This document shows positions 1 through 8,683 of a stretch of 64,000 bases of DNA, in pieces. Source of the stretch: JAGVWJ01 sp964588555. Its GTDB lineage: Archaea > Micrarchaeota > Micrarchaeia > Anstonellales > Bilamarchaeaceae. The DNA lies in contig CAZPPT010000001.1 in NCBI GenBank assembly GCA_964588555.1, positions 1-64,000 of the forward strand, in the 5' to 3' direction. Position numbers and translations under genes: made by a program. The first letter of the stretch is position 1; each line of letters begins with the position of its first letter. Under the pieces are notes generated by a model. The model did not search any database. It worked only from the letters and a program-made list of their open reading frames with translations, and was not told the DNA's origin.

Positions 1-694
1 TCTGCACTGCGCAGACATGCGTGTCAGTTGTTGCAATCGTGATGCGCGTCTCGTGAGCCGCCTCTTCCTCAAGGTTCGGGTCAACAAGCCAGCTCTCGCC
101 GATCTTAACTGACGTTACCGTAAGCGGAAGCGCATGTACCTTAAGCGGACCGGTAGATTCGGTCCGGATGATTTTTCCGCCTTCGACCTTCGGCATGCGC
201 GCATCAAGGAGCGCTGCCAATGCTGCAATGCCTGATGCATCCATATAGTTCCCGGCATGGTCAAGTACATACAGGTCAATGTAAACCCCGAGTGCCTTTC
301 CATCCTCAACAAAAAGCGATTTGAAATCAACAGTTTCAGCACTTCTAATGCCCCTGTCAACAACGCGTGCAAGCTCGATTGAGTTCTCATCCGGCGGCCC
401 GGGCTCAAAGCTTGCGTTTGCAAGCGGGAGAAGCTCCGCACTTGTCACCATGGTCCCTTCATTAGGGCGGTCCGCATATGGCGTGATCATGTCAAACTTA
501 ACTGCTGCAAGCACCTGCGTCTTTCCAAGCTTCACGAGCGCAGACCCTTCAGCATTCGGGATGACATGCTTTTGTACTTCAACCTGCCGAAACTCGTCAA
601 AGGCACGGCCATCAAAACGTTTTCCTTTTGAAAGCGTGCTAAGAAGGACGTCGCGTCCCATTTCAGCTACTATAAGATCCTTAAAACCTGACAT
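1..694 (-). CDS. rrp42: Exosome complex subunit Rrp42 (3' end outside window)
   Basis: RNase PH-fold subunit of the archaeal exosome. Rrp42 is the non-catalytic partner that alternates with Rrp41 in the hexameric ring which degrades or tails RNA 3' ends. The frame opens at ATG 694 (MSGFKDLIVAEMG) and stays open to the window edge, so about 231 residues are visible and the C-terminus is missing. RNase PH features are readable: the KRFDGRAFDEFR motif near the N-terminus, NEGTMVTSAELLP, and the VYVLDHAGNYMDASG-type strand. It sits 11 nt downstream of rrp41 in the order SBDS-Rrp4-Rrp41-Rrp42, the standard archaeal exosome operon. Family and context agree, so the call is firm. Confidence 0.96.
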   Translation of the reverse strand, partial: MSGFKDLIVAEMGRDVLLSTLSKGKRFDGRAFDEFRQVEVQKHVIPNAEGSALVKLGKTQVLAAVKFDMITPYADRPNEGTMVTSAELLPLANASFEPGPPDENSIELARVVDRGIRSAETVDFKSLFVEDGKALGVYIDLYVLDHAGNYMDASGIAALAALLDARMPKVEGGKIIRTESTGPLKVHALPLTVTSVKIGESWLVDPNLEEEAAHETRITIATTDTHVCAVQ

Positions 695-705
695 GAATAC
701 ACCTC

Positions 706-1437
706 TTACAACTTAAATGGACTGCCTGGGCTCTCGTATACTTTTTTAAGTGCCCCTACCTGCTTGTCATGGACCTTTTCAGATGCCTTTTCAGCCTCAT
801 CAAGGAGCGTTTGCAATTCCTCAACGGTGAGAAGGCCGTCCATCTGGAACAAAAGGAGCTTCTTGCTCCGGTGCGCAAACGAAAGCGCGGTGTCCGATTG
901 GCCAAAATTGTCCTCTTCCTTTGCAAGGTCAATAAGCAATGTATCATCAGCCTTGCCCACGGCAAGTGCCGATGCGATATCGCGCATTGGGATTCCTGCA
1001 TTTGCAAGCGCAACGCTTGCCGCAGTGATGCAGGTGGTCCGTGTACCGCCGTCAGACTGAAGCACATCGACAAATATGTCAATCTGCGTGCGGGGGAAAT
1101 TCTCCGCAATGATGAGGTTTTCAAATACCTCACGGATTACCTTTGAAAGCTCGATGCTTCGCCGGTTCGGCCCGCTTCGGCCGTGTTCCTCGATTGAGGA
1201 GAACGGCGCCATTGTGTACCTGCACTTGATAAGTGCCCGGTAGGGGTTTGCGCCGTGCTTTGGTATGCATTCGCGCGGCCCATAGACGCCGCAGATTACC
1301 TTATTTTTGCCCCATTCGACAAATGCGCTGCCGTCAGCGTCATTAAGCACGCCTGCCTCGACACGGATCGGCCGCAGGTCAAACTGCCCGCGCCCGTCGA
1401 GGCGTTTTCCATTCTGTAAAAGTTTAACGTCTTCCAT
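706..1437 (-). CDS. rrp41: Exosome complex catalytic subunit Rrp41
   Basis: Phosphorolytic 3'-5' exoribonuclease subunit of the exosome, 243 aa, the usual length. The protein shows the RNase PH hallmarks KRLDGRGQFDLRP near residue 12, the RNA-binding SGPNRRSIELSKVIREVFE stretch, and DVLQSDGGTRTTCITAASVALANAG. Rrp41 carries the active site in archaea, and the acidic DDTLLIDLAKEEDNFGQSD segment lies where the metal/phosphate-site aspartates fall. A GGTGA ribosome-binding site lies 4 nt before the ATG. It lies 25 nt downstream of rrp4 and is probably cotranscribed with rrp42. Confidence 0.97.
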   Translation of the reverse strand: MEDVKLLQNGKRLDGRGQFDLRPIRVEAGVLNDADGSAFVEWGKNKVICGVYGPRECIPKHGANPYRALIKCRYTMAPFSSIEEHGRSGPNRRSIELSKVIREVFENLIIAENFPRTQIDIFVDVLQSDGGTRTTCITAASVALANAGIPMRDIASALAVGKADDTLLIDLAKEEDNFGQSDTALSFAHRSKKLLLFQMDGLLTVEELQTLLDEAEKASEKVHDKQVGALKKVYESPGSPFKL

Positions 1438-1462
1438 TTATTCACCTTTGATGCCGATGGCG

Positions 1463-2107
1463 TTACTGTGTGCCATCGTTTTTTTGCCCCGGCGGCAATT
1501 CTTTTTTATCTGAAAGAAAATGCGCAACCGCATCAGTAAGGCCCGATGTGTGCGCCTTCTTTATAATAAGGTCAAATACAGTAAGTGCAAGCGGGATATT
1601 TGCCGCTTCCTGTACCCATACGTAGCCGTTGTTGCCAACGACGATGTCGCCCTTGACCGCATCGCGGATCAGGTTAAGCATGCTTGACTTTCGGCCAATA
1701 AGCCGCGGCACCTTTGCAGGCGGAAACCGGATCACCTTGCCAGAAGGAAGGCTTTTGATTTCCATAAAGTCAACCTCGCCAAGCTCGTCAACGTCGCCCA
1801 CCGTACAGCTGACGATGTCGCCAAAACGCAGTTCCTTGACAAAATCCTTTGCCGAGATAAACGCATTCTCAGGAAGGTTGACATCCACGATGTAACCTGA
1901 ATGCTTGACATCTGTCACGACGCCGACCAGAACATCCTCGCGGACAGGTTTGTAGCGCACTTCAAGGGGGATGAACCTCCCGTCCTCGTCAAGCATGCCT
2001 GGCACTGCCGCATAGGTGTTCTCACCTTCAATATACGTATGTGGGAATGCTGCCCGTTTATTGGCAACCATTTCCCCTGGGACAACTAATTTTCGTTCTG
2101 TCATCAT
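1463..2107 (-). CDS. rrp4: Exosome RNA-binding cap subunit Rrp4
   Basis: RNA-binding cap protein of the exosome, 214 aa. Domain order matches Rrp4: an N-terminal domain (VVPGEMVA near residue 8), a central S1 domain (DVLVGVVTDVKHSGYIVDVN, about residues 55-130), then a KH domain (RLIGRKSSMLNLIRDAVKGDIVVGNNG, about 135-190), which distinguishes Rrp4 from Csl4. The gene starts two nucleotides after the SBDS stop codon. Two adjacent ATG codons (2107 and 2104) are possible starts behind a GTGAT motif. The position between SBDS and Rrp41 is conserved across archaea. Confidence 0.97.
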   Translation of the reverse strand: MMTERKLVVPGEMVANKRAAFPHTYIEGENTYAAVPGMLDEDGRFIPLEVRYKPVREDVLVGVVTDVKHSGYIVDVNLPENAFISAKDFVKELRFGDIVSCTVGDVDELGEVDFMEIKSLPSGKVIRFPPAKVPRLIGRKSSMLNLIRDAVKGDIVVGNNGYVWVQEAANIPLALTVFDLIIKKAHTSGLTDAVAHFLSDKKELPPGQKNDGTQ

Positions 2108-2108
2108 A

Positions 2109-2810
2109 TCACGTTAGTATCTTTGTTTCAACTGACCCGCCCGTAAGCTTGTTAATACGGTCAAAAAACTCGCCTTGCAAGCCGCCAAATATCTCAACAA
2201 CTGCGACAAGGCTCCCGTCGCTTGCCCATTCTTCCTTTGTAATGCCGTAATTCTTAAGTACCCCATAGCTTTTTTGGGCAAATGTGGCGGGAATTTTAAC
2301 TGCAATGCGTACCTTGTCAAATTTAAGCGGCAGGAGCGGACGCAGTTCCTTGACAATGTCAGGAAGCTGTTCCCGGGGATCCTTGAACGGGTCGATGGTA
2401 ATTTTTATCTGTTCAAGCGCGTTTTCAATGCGGATCTGCGTGTGCGGTGCATTGGTACGCGGGTCGATTGATTCTCGCACAAGAATTGCGATAATCTTTT
2501 TCTTGGTTTCCTCGACTTTTTTTCTTCTTTGCTCCGTCGTCAGGTGGATCGTTCCGTTCTTGAGGACGACTTCGAGGATCTTCATTGGGTCAGTTGTGCC
2601 AAACGCCTTTTGGATCGGCTCACTTTTGGCGCGTTCCCCCTTGCGTGCATCAGTATAGATTTCGTCTGCAACAAGGATGTTTTTCAGATCCGGTTTTCTT
2701 CCTTCACGATATGCCTGTGCGGCATCCGGGTCAACGTATAACTCAAAATGATGTCCTCCTTTGTCATATGAAGCAATAATTGCCTTATCAAGTGTAACCA
2801 TATCCATCAT
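2109..2810 (-). CDS. sdo1: Ribosome maturation protein SDO1/SBDS
   Basis: SBDS-family factor, 233 aa, the archaeal length; the family helps release the anti-association factor aIF6 from large ribosomal subunits. The N-terminal FYSH domain is recognisable (KGGHHFELYVDPDAA, then VADEIYTDARKGE), followed by the helical domain (KKKIIAILVRESIDPRTNAPHT) and a C-terminal ferredoxin-like domain (VRIAVKIPATFAQKSYG). It is the first gene of the exosome operon, with Rrp4 directly behind it. A TATA box at 2869-2877 lies upstream, so SBDS, rrp4, rrp41 and rrp42 are probably transcribed from here. Confidence 0.97.
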   Translation of the reverse strand: MMDMVTLDKAIIASYDKGGHHFELYVDPDAAQAYREGRKPDLKNILVADEIYTDARKGERAKSEPIQKAFGTTDPMKILEVVLKNGTIHLTTEQRRKKVEETKKKIIAILVRESIDPRTNAPHTQIRIENALEQIKITIDPFKDPREQLPDIVKELRPLLPLKFDKVRIAVKIPATFAQKSYGVLKNYGITKEEWASDGSLVAVVEIFGGLQGEFFDRINKLTGGSVETKILT

Positions 2811-2865
2811 TTAGAAAGAATGATTTTCGAGTGTGAAAAACAGACTAGTATTAATTAGTACCCCT

Positions 2866-2880
2866 ATAGGTTTAAATAAC
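2866..2880 (-). promoter_or_regulatory. TATA box of the SBDS-exosome operon
   Basis: The 80-nt gap between the SBDS start and the next gene contains an ATTTAAAC-type TATA element on the minus strand. It lies about 60 nt before the SBDS ATG, so a short leader is expected. No other strong TATA-like element occurs upstream within the operon. Confidence 0.5.
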
Positions 2881-2890
2881 TACTTGAATC

Positions 2891-3640
2891 CTACTCGTGG
2901 TACGCATTTTCCGCACGCATAAGGTACCAGGCACAGATAAGTGCTGAAGTAAATGAAATTACCAGTATTATCGCCTCGGGAATTATAGAAGGCGGCCCGG
3001 ATGGGACAGGGTGTGGCTCGGTAGATGACGCATCTGCACGCTCCAAAATAGTTGGGGCGGCCTCTGAATCCTCGGCTGAAGAGCCCGTTGTTTGAAGCGC
3101 AGGTTCTTGGTAATCAACAGGCATCCCTATTCTATCTAGAGACGGGTCATAATAGGGGTCCTCGTACCCGGCGCCATACTCAGAAGGAACCTGCATCGGG
3201 GATTCCAGCGAATCGTCTTGGCGCATTTTCTCAACCCCGTCTGCCTGTAACGGCATCTCGAGGGTACTTGCAGCGCTTTGCGGGACGACTGGCGTAAGGA
3301 AAATCGTTTTTTGTGCAATTAAGAATAGTGCCGCAAGTGCAACAAGAAGGCTAAAACTAAGTATCATTACTACGTGGATAGGGGACTTGCTTACGATGCG
3401 CGCGCCTGTTTTAGTGAGTTTGTAGTACTTCCATTTTCTGCCGTCGTCAATACGCTCAACTAATCCTGCTGAGGCTAAATGGTCAAGGTGCTCAAGTACG
3501 GTTGGTGGCGAGAGCTTAAGCTCGGTTGCCAGTTCGCTTTGCGTTTTCTGGCGCTCACCAAGTGCCTTAAGTATTGCGATGCGCGTATCTGCGCCGATTG
3601 CCTTGAGGACGTCCCGCGTTACGACGATTTCATCTGACAT
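2891..3640 (-). CDS. Membrane-anchored ArsR-type winged-helix regulator
   Basis: 249-aa protein with an N-terminal ArsR-like winged helix (about residues 8-80; ADTRIAILKALGERQKTQSELATELKLSPPTVLEHLDHLASAGLVER is the helix-turn-helix and following strand). A membrane segment follows (about 89-110, VVMILSFSLLVALAALFLIA), then a Pro/Glu/Ser-rich linker, and a second membrane segment near the C-terminus (about 222-244). The layout suggests a DNA-binding domain tethered to the membrane with an exposed loop between the helices, i.e. a one-component surface sensor; this role is inferred. Nothing in the window identifies the target genes. Confidence 0.75.
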   Translation of the reverse strand: MSDEIVVTRDVLKAIGADTRIAILKALGERQKTQSELATELKLSPPTVLEHLDHLASAGLVERIDDGRKWKYYKLTKTGARIVSKSPIHVVMILSFSLLVALAALFLIAQKTIFLTPVVPQSAASTLEMPLQADGVEKMRQDDSLESPMQVPSEYGAGYEDPYYDPSLDRIGMPVDYQEPALQTTGSSAEDSEAAPTILERADASSTEPHPVPSGPPSIIPEAIILVISFTSALICAWYLMRAENAYHE

Positions 3641-3682
3641 GTCTCTATCATCTCATTTTAGGTTTATTAATGGAATCCAAGA

Positions 3683-3964
3683 TCAATACCCTCGACATAA
3701 ATACACCTTTTCGGTAGATAACAAATCAACAACTAGTTGTGGGTGAAGATATACAATTGCAAAAAGCGCAAAAAGAACAATAAATATGGCAAGTGCGAGT
3801 TTTACCTTCTTTGATTCTTTCTTTTGCTTAAAATAGTACATACCAAGCCCAAATGAAACAATAAATGAAATGCCCATAATTACAAAAGCAACACGCTCAA
3901 TGTCTTCACACAAGGTAGTAAGAGAAAAAGAAACAAAAAATAAAGAAAGTAACCCGAACCTCAT
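3683..3964 (-). CDS. Small membrane protein, unknown function
   Basis: 93-aa protein with a hydrophobic N-terminus that may be a signal peptide or first membrane helix, a central helix (FVIMGISFIVSFGLGMYYF) and a third (LALAIFIVLFALFAIVYL), separated by a Lys-rich loop (KQKKESKKVK). No family is recognised. It lies 29 nt upstream of the SIMPL gene on the minus strand side and could be cotranscribed with the membrane HTH gene. Codon use matches neighbours and there is no overlapping alternative frame, so it is probably real. Confidence 0.55.
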   Translation of the reverse strand: MRFGLLSLFFVSFSLTTLCEDIERVAFVIMGISFIVSFGLGMYYFKQKKESKKVKLALAIFIVLFALFAIVYLHPQLVVDLLSTEKVYLCRGY

Positions 3965-3993
3965 TCATGCCACCCATACAATGTGCGACGCCA

Positions 3994-4824
3994 TCAGCGT
4001 ACCTCATAATTCACAGTCACACGTGCAGTCACATCGACCTGTCCCGGTGAGACATCTGTGCTTGGCGCAGGGGCTGATTCTGCAGCAACGTCCCTTGCCA
4101 AATAGTTGTCATAATAGTACGGATAATACACGTTTTCAGATGCGCTTTTGAGCCTGCCAAGCGAGCTTCCTGAACCTGCTGCAATTTTTTCCGCGCGTGC
4201 CTTTGCATCCTGTGCTGCGCGTTCAAGAAGCGAGGCCTCAAGCTGCCGTTTTGTTTCATCCTTTAGTCCAAAGGAAACGGAATCAACGCGCACCTCATTA
4301 CCACGTCCTCGCGTAATTATGTCGAGTAGTTCGCCCGCATTTTCAGTATTTTCAGTCTTTACGAAAATACGGTGCGTTGTCTTATACCCGATAACCTCAT
4401 CATAATAGGTACGATCGTAAGGGTTGCAGTCATATGCTACGTCAGGCGCAATATCCCGCGGGACAGGGCAGTCCCACCTGCTCACCTTCACAGGTGTAAC
4501 GAGGAACTGCGTCGTTTCGATATCTTTTTCCAGTACGCCTGCAGCAAGGAGCGCTGCCTTTATATCGGCAGTAATCTGTGCATTTCGCTCCTGCGTCGCC
4601 TGCGCCGACTGCGTATCGTTTGTCTCAACAGTAAACGAAATCTGCGCAAGATTTGGTGTGGCCTTTGTCTTTGCCTCGCCGTTTACCGTAACCGTATTTT
4701 CAGAAGGCTGTGGGCTGATATACACATCGCCAACGCGCGCCTGTGTTGAAATGGCATACATGCCGGCAAGCGCAACTAAAAGAAATACAAATAACGTAAT
4801 TGTGCTATCCTTTTCCAATCCCAT
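3994..4824 (-). CDS. SIMPL (DUF541) domain surface protein
   Basis: 276-aa protein with one N-terminal membrane anchor or signal (LFVFLLVALAGMYAIS, about residues 10-26) followed by a SIMPL/DUF541 domain: VTVNGEAKTKATPNLAQISFTVET is the typical entry strand, and the end (DVTARVTVNYEVR) the typical exit. SIMPL proteins are extracytoplasmic in bacteria and archaea; their biochemical role is not established. A GGTGA site 4 nt before the ATG supports the start. A Cys-containing insert (RWDCPVPRDIAPDVAYDCN) could form a disulphide outside the cell. Confidence 0.85.
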   Translation of the reverse strand: MGLEKDSTITLFVFLLVALAGMYAISTQARVGDVYISPQPSENTVTVNGEAKTKATPNLAQISFTVETNDTQSAQATQERNAQITADIKAALLAAGVLEKDIETTQFLVTPVKVSRWDCPVPRDIAPDVAYDCNPYDRTYYDEVIGYKTTHRIFVKTENTENAGELLDIITRGRGNEVRVDSVSFGLKDETKRQLEASLLERAAQDAKARAEKIAAGSGSSLGRLKSASENVYYPYYYDNYLARDVAAESAPAPSTDVSPGQVDVTARVTVNYEVR

Positions 4825-4899
4825 AGATTCACCCCTAGAGTAGGTTAGAACAATTAGGTTTAAAAAGAAGAGAAAAATAGTTAGGCGGAAAGCTAACTA

Positions 4900-5499
4900 T
4901 CAGTATGTAGACCCAAGGCTTTGCATTGCACTTAAGAAAAGCGCACCAAAGATTGCCGCAAATACGATTGCAAGCACGATAAGCACCACGATCGGCAGTA
5001 CTGTAAGCACGATGGCCTTGCCACTTGATAGGTTGTGGACAGCACGGTAAATAAGGTAGGTAACATAAAAGTAGTATAACCCAAGCACAAGCCCGATGAC
5101 CCCGCCGATGCACGGTATCCATGAGACCAAACTTGCAACAATCGAAACACCGCTACCCGTAACTGAGAAATGATAGTGTTGGTTGCCAAAGGTGCCGTTT
5201 CCGCCAAGTGCCTTTGCGATAAAATACATAATGCCGTTCCCGATAAAACTAAAGATGACACTTATGATAGGAACTGCAATTACGTACGCAAGAACGAGAA
5301 AAAGCGCGCTTGCGGCATCGCCGCCCATAAGCGCATAAAGAAGGATAACAATCCCATTGATAATGCCTGCAACAAGCGAACCGAGAAGGACATATTTTAC
5401 CCCTTCACCAACTGTTCCCTTTTCCTCTGCAAGCTGTTTCTTCAAATTATCAGGAACTAGGCTTAATACCATTTTCTTGTACATTGCAACAATATCCAT
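4900..5499 (-). CDS. Yip1-type multi-span membrane protein
   Basis: 199-aa membrane protein with five hydrophobic segments after an N-terminal amphipathic stretch (MYKKMVLSLVPDNLKKQLAEEK). The pattern of SLVAGIINGIVILLYALMGG, GNGIMYFIAKALGGNGTFGNQHYHFSVTG and GLVLGLYYFYVTYLIYRAVHNLS matches the archaeal YIP1 domain family. The ATG at 5499 is preferred over the in-frame upstream codon because AGGTG lies about 7 nt before it. It starts 24 nt after the aglB stop and may be cotranscribed with aglB. Function is unknown; archaeal Yip1-like proteins are generally annotated only as membrane proteins. Confidence 0.75.
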   Translation of the reverse strand: MDIVAMYKKMVLSLVPDNLKKQLAEEKGTVGEGVKYVLLGSLVAGIINGIVILLYALMGGDAASALFLVLAYVIAVPIISVIFSFIGNGIMYFIAKALGGNGTFGNQHYHFSVTGSGVSIVASLVSWIPCIGGVIGLVLGLYYFYVTYLIYRAVHNLSSGKAIVLTVLPIVVLIVLAIVFAAIFGALFLSAMQSLGSTY

Positions 5500-5522
5500 A
5501 TCATCACACCTAAGCGAATGTA

Positions 5523-8500
5523 TCACTCAACAAGCTTATAAATCTTTACATGCCCCCCAAACTGGGATCTTTGCGGGCTTTCATATACAAGTTCAAAGCC
5601 AGGAAGGTCCTTAAGGAAAAATGCGCGGTACAGGTTTGAATCATAGTATTTGCCCTTGCGGTCCTCATAGCCGCTTTTGACTTCGCCATTTTCAACCCAA
5701 ACTGGCTCATCGGTGTAGAAGAGCGTAAATGAAGTGACGATGGGGCTACCTGATGCATCACGGATGTCGTTGTTCCGCACGAGGTTTGCCTTGTTTAGTA
5801 CGAGGTCCCCATTCTCATGTTTTCGGTCAAGGTAATAGGTCGCAAGCACGTTTTGGCCGTTTGCAAGCGTTGTTTCGGAAGTACAGTACACGGGCGTGTT
5901 AAGGCCGATGGTGTTGCCCTGCCCGTCCTGTTGGAGGTTATAGAATGCAAGCGTGCCGGTCTTATTGGAAATCTCAGAAATAACGCAGGTTCCCTGTTCT
6001 GTATTGGAAAGTGGCAGGTAAATGTGTTCCCAGAGGTGCTCTGCCTCGCACGGGGAACTTCCCGGGTTGCGCGAAACATCAGTTTCGTTTGCCCAGGCAC
6101 ATCCAAGGTAATTAAGCGCATGATACTTTCCACCTATGTCCGCACCGGCAATCTCAATATCAAAGAGTGCATATTTTGAATGGTAAGCGCGCATCGTTGT
6201 CTTGAGGTCATCAAGTGAACCGTGAAGATATGCGTGCGCGACCCTGCCAATCATGTTTGTAGAAACGTGGTCATTCCGAAGCACCGTGTTTCGTTGGCCA
6301 AAGAAATTGATCCAGTGGCCATAGTCCCACCAGCTGGTAGTACGGGAGTCTTTTTCAGTGTTGTCCCGAATCCATTCCATGGAGTCGATCCAGTAGTCTG
6401 AGACGCGCTGGCAGCGGTAGCTTGCAACTGTTGCACGTACCGATTCGTCGCTTGTAAGCGGCTGGCCGGTATTCTGCTTAAGGAGGTATGCAAATGGGTC
6501 ATCAAAAACAGAGAGAAAACATAAGTCGGAATTATATTGGTAATTGATCCCCTGTGAGGCAAACCCGATCGGATCGCGTGCCGCTGCACAGATGTAACTT
6601 CCGTCTGACCCTTGTGCCTCTATTTGGCTGCAAAGCGTGCTTAATTTTGGCTGTACTGCAAGCGGGTCATCCTGGTAGCGGGGAGTCATGGAATTAAACA
6701 AAAGCCCAAGACGTGGCGGGAAACGGTCATCAAGCAGTTGCGCAGCAGACAAGGCACCGCCAAGAAATATGAAAGCGAGGAATGCAACTGAGACCGTATG
6801 CTTGTCAATAACGACATGCTCAAGGTCTGCCTTTCTCAGAAGAAACCGCGCAACGCGCTCAAACTCACCTAAGATAAACCCATAGGCAATTGCAAGAAGA
6901 AAGCCCATGTAGATGACAAATTTTGCCTTAAGGATACCGACAAGCACGGGCGGCGCAATGACCGCAAGGAAGAATAGGAAAAGGTTCGTCTCGCCGCGCA
7001 GGTGGCGCCTCAGTGCAAGGATGCATGCGATCGGGAAAAGAAGGATAAATGCAAGTATAAATATATGGCTGAATGCAAATTCTGTCGGCTGGGCTGCACC
7101 CCCTTCAACAATTCTGCCATAATAATGAAGCGTATTGTTGTACTCAAGGCTTGTGCCAACAAGCGCATTGACAAGTGAGATAAGTGCGCCGAACATGCCG
7201 TTAATCACACCCGGAACAATCGCAAGCGGGGAGCTCCGCTCAAGGCGAACCTGGTCGCCAAGTATGCCAAGCTGGCTTACGTAATCACTTGGGCTTGACG
7301 GCGGCTGCTCTGCAATGGTACGTTGAAGCGGATACGTGTATTCAGCGATCCCAAGGCCTGAAAGCGCAATGCTCCGCACTGCGTAGCCAATGGGGGTAAA
7401 TGCAAGTGCGATAAACCCGACAATGATAAGGGCTGCAAGCGCGTATACTGCGTGCTCACGGTCAGCGACCTTCTGTTTAATAAGATATAGGACAAACGGA
7501 AGGCCAAGGACAAGAATTGAAACGTATGTTTGAGCAGCTGCCAGGTGAAACCCATTACTTACATAATAATCCTTAAGCACATAACTTCCCATAAGCCCGA
7601 TGCCGATAATAATCGCATTCAAAACCAAAAATGAATAAAGCTCATTCGTATCCTTTTCCTTAAGGAATAACATGATTGAATAAAGCGGGACAAAGATGAT
7701 GAGTGCCGCCATAAGCACGATCTCAGACGCGCTCCCAAGCGAAAGGCCGACGTATGCAAGTGCTGCCAACATGGCAAATGCCTTGCTTTTGAATTTAAGC
7801 GTAAGGGCATACGTGGCAAAGAACATGGCAAGTGCAAAGAATGCATATGGCTGGATCTCAAACTCGCCTGCTGCAAGCTTGATGACAAAAATTGGCATAA
7901 ACGAAACAAGCGCTGCGGCAACAAGTCCATAGCTTCTTCGCGTATGCGATGCAACAAATAAATAGACAAAAAATGCGATGAATGCCGCAAAAAGGGGCGG
8001 GTACACATCGGAAACAAGCGCAAGAAGATAATTGCTATATTCGCCACCGCCCGTATAAAATGAGTACCAGTTTGCCTCCATAAACGAAAGCATTGGTGCA
8101 GTCCGGTGGTCATTTAATGCCTCAGGAAACCAAGCGGTCTTATCCTCAAACGGGGTCGTGCCAAGCGTCAAAAGCTGCTGCGCCGGATAGACATAAAAGT
8201 ACGGGTCAAGCTCATGGAAGACAGGGCTATATGCGGAAATGCGCATAAGAAATGACGAAACCATGATGAACAAAAGAATAATGGGTACGATCGTATTAAG
8301 CGAGAGTGCCGGCTTAAACGAACTAAACAATTCGTAAGCGCGCTCCTTCCAAAATAAATAAAGCGCCATCGCGTAGAATGCAAGAACGCTCACAAGTGCA
8401 ATCAAAAATGAGTATGAAATGCCAACAAGGTTAAGTACAAATGATATAAGCGACGGCACCATAAGGCCCGCTGCACAGCCAATAAGGATCTTCTCATACA

Positions 8501-8612
8501 GGTGAAGCTCGTGCTTTCTTAAAAGTGCAAGTGCCAAAAGCGCACCTGGAATAAATGCGATAAATAGGATCCAAAGGAGCATAAGATAGGGATTAAATGA
8601 AATAAGTGCCAT
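5523..8612 (-). CDS. aglB: Oligosaccharyltransferase AglB/STT3
   Basis: 1029-aa membrane enzyme that transfers lipid-linked glycans to Asn in N-x-S/T sequons on the outer face of the membrane. The N-terminal half contains many membrane segments. The first catalytic acidic motif is visible as HELDPYF with Asp136 in the first external loop. The signature WWDYGHW occurs near residue 760, at the start of the soluble C-terminal domain, as in all STT3/AglB proteins. The likely main substrate is the S-layer protein encoded at 18.5-21.4 kb. Glycosyltransferases at 60.5 and 62.2 kb could build the glycan, but that link is inferred. Confidence 0.96.
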   Translation of the reverse strand: MALISFNPYLMLLWILFIAFIPGALLALALLRKHELHLYEKILIGCAAGLMVPSLISFVLNLVGISYSFLIALVSVLAFYAMALYLFWKERAYELFSSFKPALSLNTIVPIILLFIMVSSFLMRISAYSPVFHELDPYFYVYPAQQLLTLGTTPFEDKTAWFPEALNDHRTAPMLSFMEANWYSFYTGGGEYSNYLLALVSDVYPPLFAAFIAFFVYLFVASHTRRSYGLVAAALVSFMPIFVIKLAAGEFEIQPYAFFALAMFFATYALTLKFKSKAFAMLAALAYVGLSLGSASEIVLMAALIIFVPLYSIMLFLKEKDTNELYSFLVLNAIIIGIGLMGSYVLKDYYVSNGFHLAAAQTYVSILVLGLPFVLYLIKQKVADREHAVYALAALIIVGFIALAFTPIGYAVRSIALSGLGIAEYTYPLQRTIAEQPPSSPSDYVSQLGILGDQVRLERSSPLAIVPGVINGMFGALISLVNALVGTSLEYNNTLHYYGRIVEGGAAQPTEFAFSHIFILAFILLFPIACILALRRHLRGETNLFLFFLAVIAPPVLVGILKAKFVIYMGFLLAIAYGFILGEFERVARFLLRKADLEHVVIDKHTVSVAFLAFIFLGGALSAAQLLDDRFPPRLGLLFNSMTPRYQDDPLAVQPKLSTLCSQIEAQGSDGSYICAAARDPIGFASQGINYQYNSDLCFLSVFDDPFAYLLKQNTGQPLTSDESVRATVASYRCQRVSDYWIDSMEWIRDNTEKDSRTTSWWDYGHWINFFGQRNTVLRNDHVSTNMIGRVAHAYLHGSLDDLKTTMRAYHSKYALFDIEIAGADIGGKYHALNYLGCAWANETDVSRNPGSSPCEAEHLWEHIYLPLSNTEQGTCVISEISNKTGTLAFYNLQQDGQGNTIGLNTPVYCTSETTLANGQNVLATYYLDRKHENGDLVLNKANLVRNNDIRDASGSPIVTSFTLFYTDEPVWVENGEVKSGYEDRKGKYYDSNLYRAFFLKDLPGFELVYESPQRSQFGGHVKIYKLVE

Positions 8613-8683
8613 AGTACCACAATGGTAAAGACTAATGCTTCGTATGATTTATAAAACCGCTCGCAAATCACAAAAAAAGAGGA

